Shown here one piece after another: positions 5,474 to 7,981 of a DNA stretch of 7,981 nucleotides. Location of the stretch: NCBI GenBank assembly GCA_946637575.1, contig CAMPBJ010000036.1:1-7981 (forward strand). The letters are read 5' to 3'. A program made the translations under genes and the position numbers. The DNA comes from an uncultured Clostridia bacterium (GTDB lineage Bacteria > Bacillota > Clostridia > Christensenellales > Borkfalkiaceae). The number at the start of each line of letters is the position of its first letter. The stretch's first letter is position 1. Under the pieces are notes generated by a model that made no database searches, had not been told where the DNA came from, and saw nothing but the letters and a program-made list of their open reading frames with translations.

Positions 5474-7615
5474 TTATTTTAACCCTTTATCCAAATAAAA
5501 GGTGTATATCCCGTCCGTCTCGCCGTCTTCGTACGAATCGTTCCGACAAAACGACACGACGGTTTTGGCAGCGGTTCTCGTTTTTATCTCGCTTAAATAG
5601 TCTATGCCGACCGCCACGTCGTACTTTCCGGTTATATCCCCGTACCCGCCGTCTTTCTCCCCGAAACGCTTAAAGAACGCGACCGTCCTGCCGTTTGCCG
5701 TCAGCACAGCGGACTGTCCTTTCGCGGCGTAACGCACCGTAAAGCCTCCGAACGCTATATCCGTTTCGTCGGTAAATATTACCGATATATTCGGGAAAGA
5801 CCTTTCTACCGCTCTCTTAAAGTCCGCGTCTTCGCTCCCGAAAACGTAAAGCCGTTCCACTTTCAGTTCCGAATACACTTTGGTAAGTATTATCTGTTCG
5901 TCGGCACTGCAGTCTAATATAAACAGCGCGGCAAGACTCTCGACGTTCTTTCTCTCTTTAAGCCGTCTTACCGTACTCTTTGAAAACGATTCGCTTGCGG
6001 CGGCGACCACCATTACGGACTGATCTTCGCACGATACCACCGCGCCCGAAAACCGCTCCCCGCCCGTTACGTAACATTTTACGCTTTTATGCTCGCCGAT
6101 AGTTAAAACGGTGCAACCTGTTAAACTCACCGCCATAAAAATTGCCGAAAAAATTATTGCGACGCTTTTCTTTAAGTTTAAAAGTCCGCTCGAGAAAAAG
6201 AACGAAAGGTAGTAAAACAACGAGAATATCCCGACCGAGATACCGCCGACCATCAGCGCGCCGTAATCGAAAAAAGTTACGACGCCCACCGCGACTTTAA
6301 GGGCGTAGTTTATAGGGTACAACAGCACGGCGGAAAGGGAGAAGATACCGCCGATAATACAGAGTATGAAAAGCAAAATAAAGAGAACGCCGACTACGGG
6401 TATAAAAATAAGGTTGAAAGGCACCGCGACGAGCGAAAACTTGCCGAACGCAATAAGAGAAACGGGAATACCCGCAAAAAACGCGGATACTACCGCGCCG
6501 AGACTAACCGCGATCTTTTTAGGCAAAAACTTAAACGCTTTTGCGATAGGACGGGTAAAAAGAGTGATAAAGATAACGACGGAAAACGAAAGTTCGAACC
6601 CTACGCAAAAGAGTTGCACGGGAGATATCAAAAGGACTATCGTCATCGCGCAAAAGACGGAAGAAAGCCCGTCGTAGCGTTTTCCGATTATTTTAGAAAG
6701 CAAAAGGACGGCACACATAACGGTCGCGCGGAGCGAAGACGCGGAAAACCCGCAAACGCCGGAGTAAGCGACTAAAATAAGGACGGTGATGACGGAAGAG
6801 AGTATTTCGTTCATCTTGAGTTTTCTGAAGATAAACGAGAAGATAAGCGCGACAAAACCTATGTGAAGCCCGGATACCGCGAACACGTGCGCGATCCCAG
6901 CGTTTCTGAATCCGTCTATTACTTCCTCGTCGATAAACGAGTCGTCACCGGTAAGAAGCGCGTACGCTACCGAAAATTCCGCGCTGTCAAGCCCCGATTT
7001 TAACGAGTTTCTTATCCACACGTTCGCGTCCTCGAAAAAGGTTCGGTAGTTGCCGTAGACTGTCAGATCGCCTGCACGAACGGTAGAAGTGTATCTTTTG
7101 TTCGCTTGCACTTTCTCCGCGGAAAACTCTCCCTCGTAAAACAAGGACTCGTCGTAGATCTTTTCGGTAAACCTTACCTTGTCCCCGATATCAAGCCCCT
7201 TTTCTCCGTACACGTACAAGGTTAAATCATACTCGGAGTTTACGTCGGATAAGATAAGGTCGGTTATGACCGCCTTTTCGCCGTAGTCGGTTTTTACCGC
7301 GCTTTTAACCCTTCCCGTTACGCTGTATATGTGGCTGCCGCGCTCCGCGTCTTTGTACCGCGTAAGCGAAAAGTAAAAGGAAAACGCGGAGAAAATAAAA
7401 AATACGACCGCAAGAATTAAAAGCGGTACTTTGTGATTTACTCTCCCGAAAAAGAAGAAAAGAGAAAGAATAAGCAGAGCAAAAAAGAAAAACGGAATAA
7501 GTAAAGCAATTATTCCGCTTTTATAAAAGACGAAAGAAGAGAGTATGCCGAAGACAACGCTTAACGCGACGATCAGAGCGGGTCTTAAATTCAAAAGCTT
7601 TCTTCTTTCGCGCAT
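5474..7615 (-). CDS. comEC: ComEC/Rec2 family DNA-uptake channel with degenerate C-terminal domain
   Basis: ComEC is the polytopic membrane channel that takes single-stranded DNA into the cytoplasm during natural transformation. Of 713 residues, the N-terminus has membrane helices (about 13-30, 33-55, 63-84), followed by an extracytoplasmic OB-like region (about 90-190, DUF4131 type). The Competence domain (about 205-480) carries AYALLTGDDSFI (218-229), AGIAHVFAVSGLHIG (239-253) and GFSASSLRATVM (289-300), all diagnostic. A final hydrophobic segment (483-500) leads to a C-terminal region (about 505-713) in the place of the metallo-beta-lactamase domain, but without its HxHxDH motif: the equivalent stretch reads LFILDCSADEQI (564-575). 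ATG at 7615 has AAAAGGA 7 nt before it and a good promoter upstream. Transport may be kept while any nuclease function of the last domain is probably lost. No comEA precedes it here. Confidence 0.93.
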   Translation of the reverse strand: MRERRKLLNLRPALIVALSVVFGILSSFVFYKSGIIALLIPFFFFALLILSLFFFFGRVNHKVPLLILAVVFFIFSAFSFYFSLTRYKDAERGSHIYSVTGRVKSAVKTDYGEKAVITDLILSDVNSEYDLTLYVYGEKGLDIGDKVRFTEKIYDESLFYEGEFSAEKVQANKRYTSTVRAGDLTVYGNYRTFFEDANVWIRNSLKSGLDSAEFSVAYALLTGDDSFIDEEVIDGFRNAGIAHVFAVSGLHIGFVALIFSFIFRKLKMNEILSSVITVLILVAYSGVCGFSASSLRATVMCAVLLLSKIIGKRYDGLSSVFCAMTIVLLISPVQLFCVGFELSFSVVIFITLFTRPIAKAFKFLPKKIAVSLGAVVSAFFAGIPVSLIAFGKFSLVAVPFNLIFIPVVGVLFILLFILCIIGGIFSLSAVLLYPINYALKVAVGVVTFFDYGALMVGGISVGIFSLFYYLSFFFSSGLLNLKKSVAIIFSAIFMAVSLTGCTVLTIGEHKSVKCYVTGGERFSGAVVSCEDQSVMVVAAASESFSKSTVRRLKERKNVESLAALFILDCSADEQIILTKVYSELKVERLYVFGSEDADFKRAVERSFPNISVIFTDETDIAFGGFTVRYAAKGQSAVLTANGRTVAFFKRFGEKDGGYGDITGKYDVAVGIDYLSEIKTRTAAKTVVSFCRNDSYEDGETDGIYTFYLDKGLK

Positions 7616-7644
7616 AATAAAGTCCTTTTTGTCGATATACGAAA

Positions 7645-7673
7645 ATTTTACGGCATTTAGGGTAAAAAGTCAA
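7645..7673 (-). promoter_or_regulatory. Promoter of the comEC operon
   Basis: Minus strand TTGACT (7673-7668), exactly 17 bp, then TAAAAT (7650-7645), each 5/6 to the housekeeping sigma consensus. The predicted start near 7638 gives a leader of about 22 nt that contains the comEC ribosome binding site. It is placed back to back with a rightward promoter, with 9 bp between the two -35 boxes. Confidence 0.75.
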
Positions 7674-7682
7674 CGGGGACGT

Positions 7683-7711
7683 TTGATTATTCGGTTAAAA
7701 TCTGCTAAAAT
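7683..7711 (+). promoter_or_regulatory. Promoter of the structured RNA
   Basis: Plus strand TTGATT (7683-7688), a 17-bp spacer and TAAAAT (7706-7711). The predicted start, about 7718-7719, coincides with the first base (G7719) of the stem that closes the downstream RNA, so promoter and fold support each other independently. Confidence 0.7.
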
Positions 7712-7718
7712 ATATCTT

Positions 7719-7914
7719 GCCTTCGCGGTGCGATAGGAAGAGTGAAAAAAATCCACAATAATATTATTAAAGGACGTGGTCCGGGCGGGATAGCGGTGCT
7801 TCGGGTTGGCGCTCAGCAACCGATGATCGAAGATGCGAATACCGTCCGCGCGTTTCTTGCCCGTTGAAAAACCGGGTTATTATTTCTCTTCCGTCGGCCG
7901 ATGAAGGTTTTTTT
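7719..7914 (+). ncRNA. Structured non-coding RNA of about 196 nt, family not recognised
   Basis: A promoter, paired ends and a terminator define a rightward transcript. By hand I find nested helices: 7719-7724 with 7903-7908 (GCCTTC/GAAGGT); 7731-7734 plus 7736-7742 with 7886-7892 plus 7893-7896 (CGAT, bulged A, GGAAGAG against CTCTTCCGTCG); 7757-7763 with 7878-7884; 7782-7786 with 7859-7863 (CGGGC/GCCCG); 7794-7797 with 7841-7844 (CGGT/ACCG); 7799-7803 with 7828-7832 (CTTCG/CGAAG); and an apical hairpin 7804-7808/7817-7821 (GGTTG/CAACC) with an 8-nt loop. All are mutually compatible and form one long rod with internal loops. Size and closed ends recall 6S RNA, and the raiA-motif RNA of Clostridia is of comparable length, but I cannot match conserved sequence to either. 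It is not SRP RNA, RNase P RNA or tmRNA by their hallmark motifs. It is transcribed divergently from comEC. Confidence 0.7.
7888..7914 (+). terminator. Intrinsic terminator of the structured RNA
   Basis: Hairpin CTT/AAG (7888-7890 with 7904-7906) and CGTC/GATG (7892-7895 with 7900-7903), with one bulged C at 7891, a GGCC loop (7896-7899), a G at 7907, then seven Ts (7908-7914). The stem is modest, with one G-U pair, but the T tract is clear. The same bases can instead pair with the RNA's 5' end. Confidence 0.65.
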
Positions 7915-7932
7915 ATATTTTTCGTATAACGT

Positions 7933-7961
7933 TTGACTTTTCTTTTCGATTGTTATATTAT
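7933..7961 (+). promoter_or_regulatory. Rightward promoter leading out of the window
   Basis: TTGACT (7933-7938), a 17-bp spacer and TATTAT (7956-7961), with predicted start near 7968. It follows the terminator of the structured RNA, so the next gene to the right, which is not in the window, seems to have its own promoter. Only about 14 nt of its leader are visible. Confidence 0.6.
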
Positions 7962-7981
7962 ATAAAGGCTGTAAGAAAGAA

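Noticed and set aside
7742..7867. A 41-codon open frame with GTG start lying inside the structured RNA (MKKIHNNIIKGRGPGG...)
   Set aside because: Its only purine-rich leader, AGGAAGA, is too close to the GTG, the sequence matches nothing I recognise, and the same bases are better explained by the helices. A dual-function RNA is not excluded; ribosome profiling or third-position conservation would decide.
7719..7914. T-box leader, because of the AGGACGTGGTCC segment at 7771-7782
   Set aside because: It only loosely resembles the T-box AGGGTGGTACCGCG, it is followed by another 100 nt rather than an antiterminator/terminator, and the next gene seems to have its own promoter.

Overview
The window looks like a chromosomal segment from a clostridial member of the Bacillota, probably an uncultivated gut-type lineage. 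The grounds are the comEC-holA pairing, a CdaA-type diadenylate cyclase, strong AAGGA/GGAG ribosome binding sites, a TTG start, and promoters with 17-bp spacers. GC content is moderate by eye. The taxonomic placement is inference. No mobile element, CRISPR array, tRNA or rRNA was seen.

Positions 1-7615 are filled by one tightly packed minus-strand gene train. In transcription order it is: comEC (DNA-uptake channel), holA (DNA polymerase III delta subunit, TTG start), cdaA (c-di-AMP synthase), an unrecognised 48-residue single-pass membrane protein, a DUF1015 protein, a monofunctional aspartate kinase with two ACT domains, and an NAD(P)-dependent malic enzyme cut off by the window edge. Gaps are 62, 12, 12, 1, 3 and 31 nt. 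None contains a convincing terminator, so the genes are probably one operon from a good promoter at 7645-7673, perhaps with a weak internal promoter before holA. The first half concerns DNA uptake and replication. The second half puts c-di-AMP synthesis next to enzymes acting on aspartate and malate. The usual cdaA partners cdaR (ybbR) and glmM are absent here.

Positions 7616-7981 hold no convincing protein gene, but they are dense in signals. Two back-to-back promoters with 17-bp spacers diverge from about 7668-7688. One drives comEC leftward. The other drives, to the right, a roughly 196-nt GC-rich RNA (about 7719-7914) whose 5' and 3' ends pair and which ends in a hairpin plus seven Ts. 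A further rightward promoter (7933-7961) then points out of the window. I could not assign the RNA to a family with confidence, and it is the best candidate for something undescribed. Other points of interest are a ComEC whose C-terminal beta-lactamase-like domain has lost its metal-ligand motif, and the small membrane protein beside cdaA.
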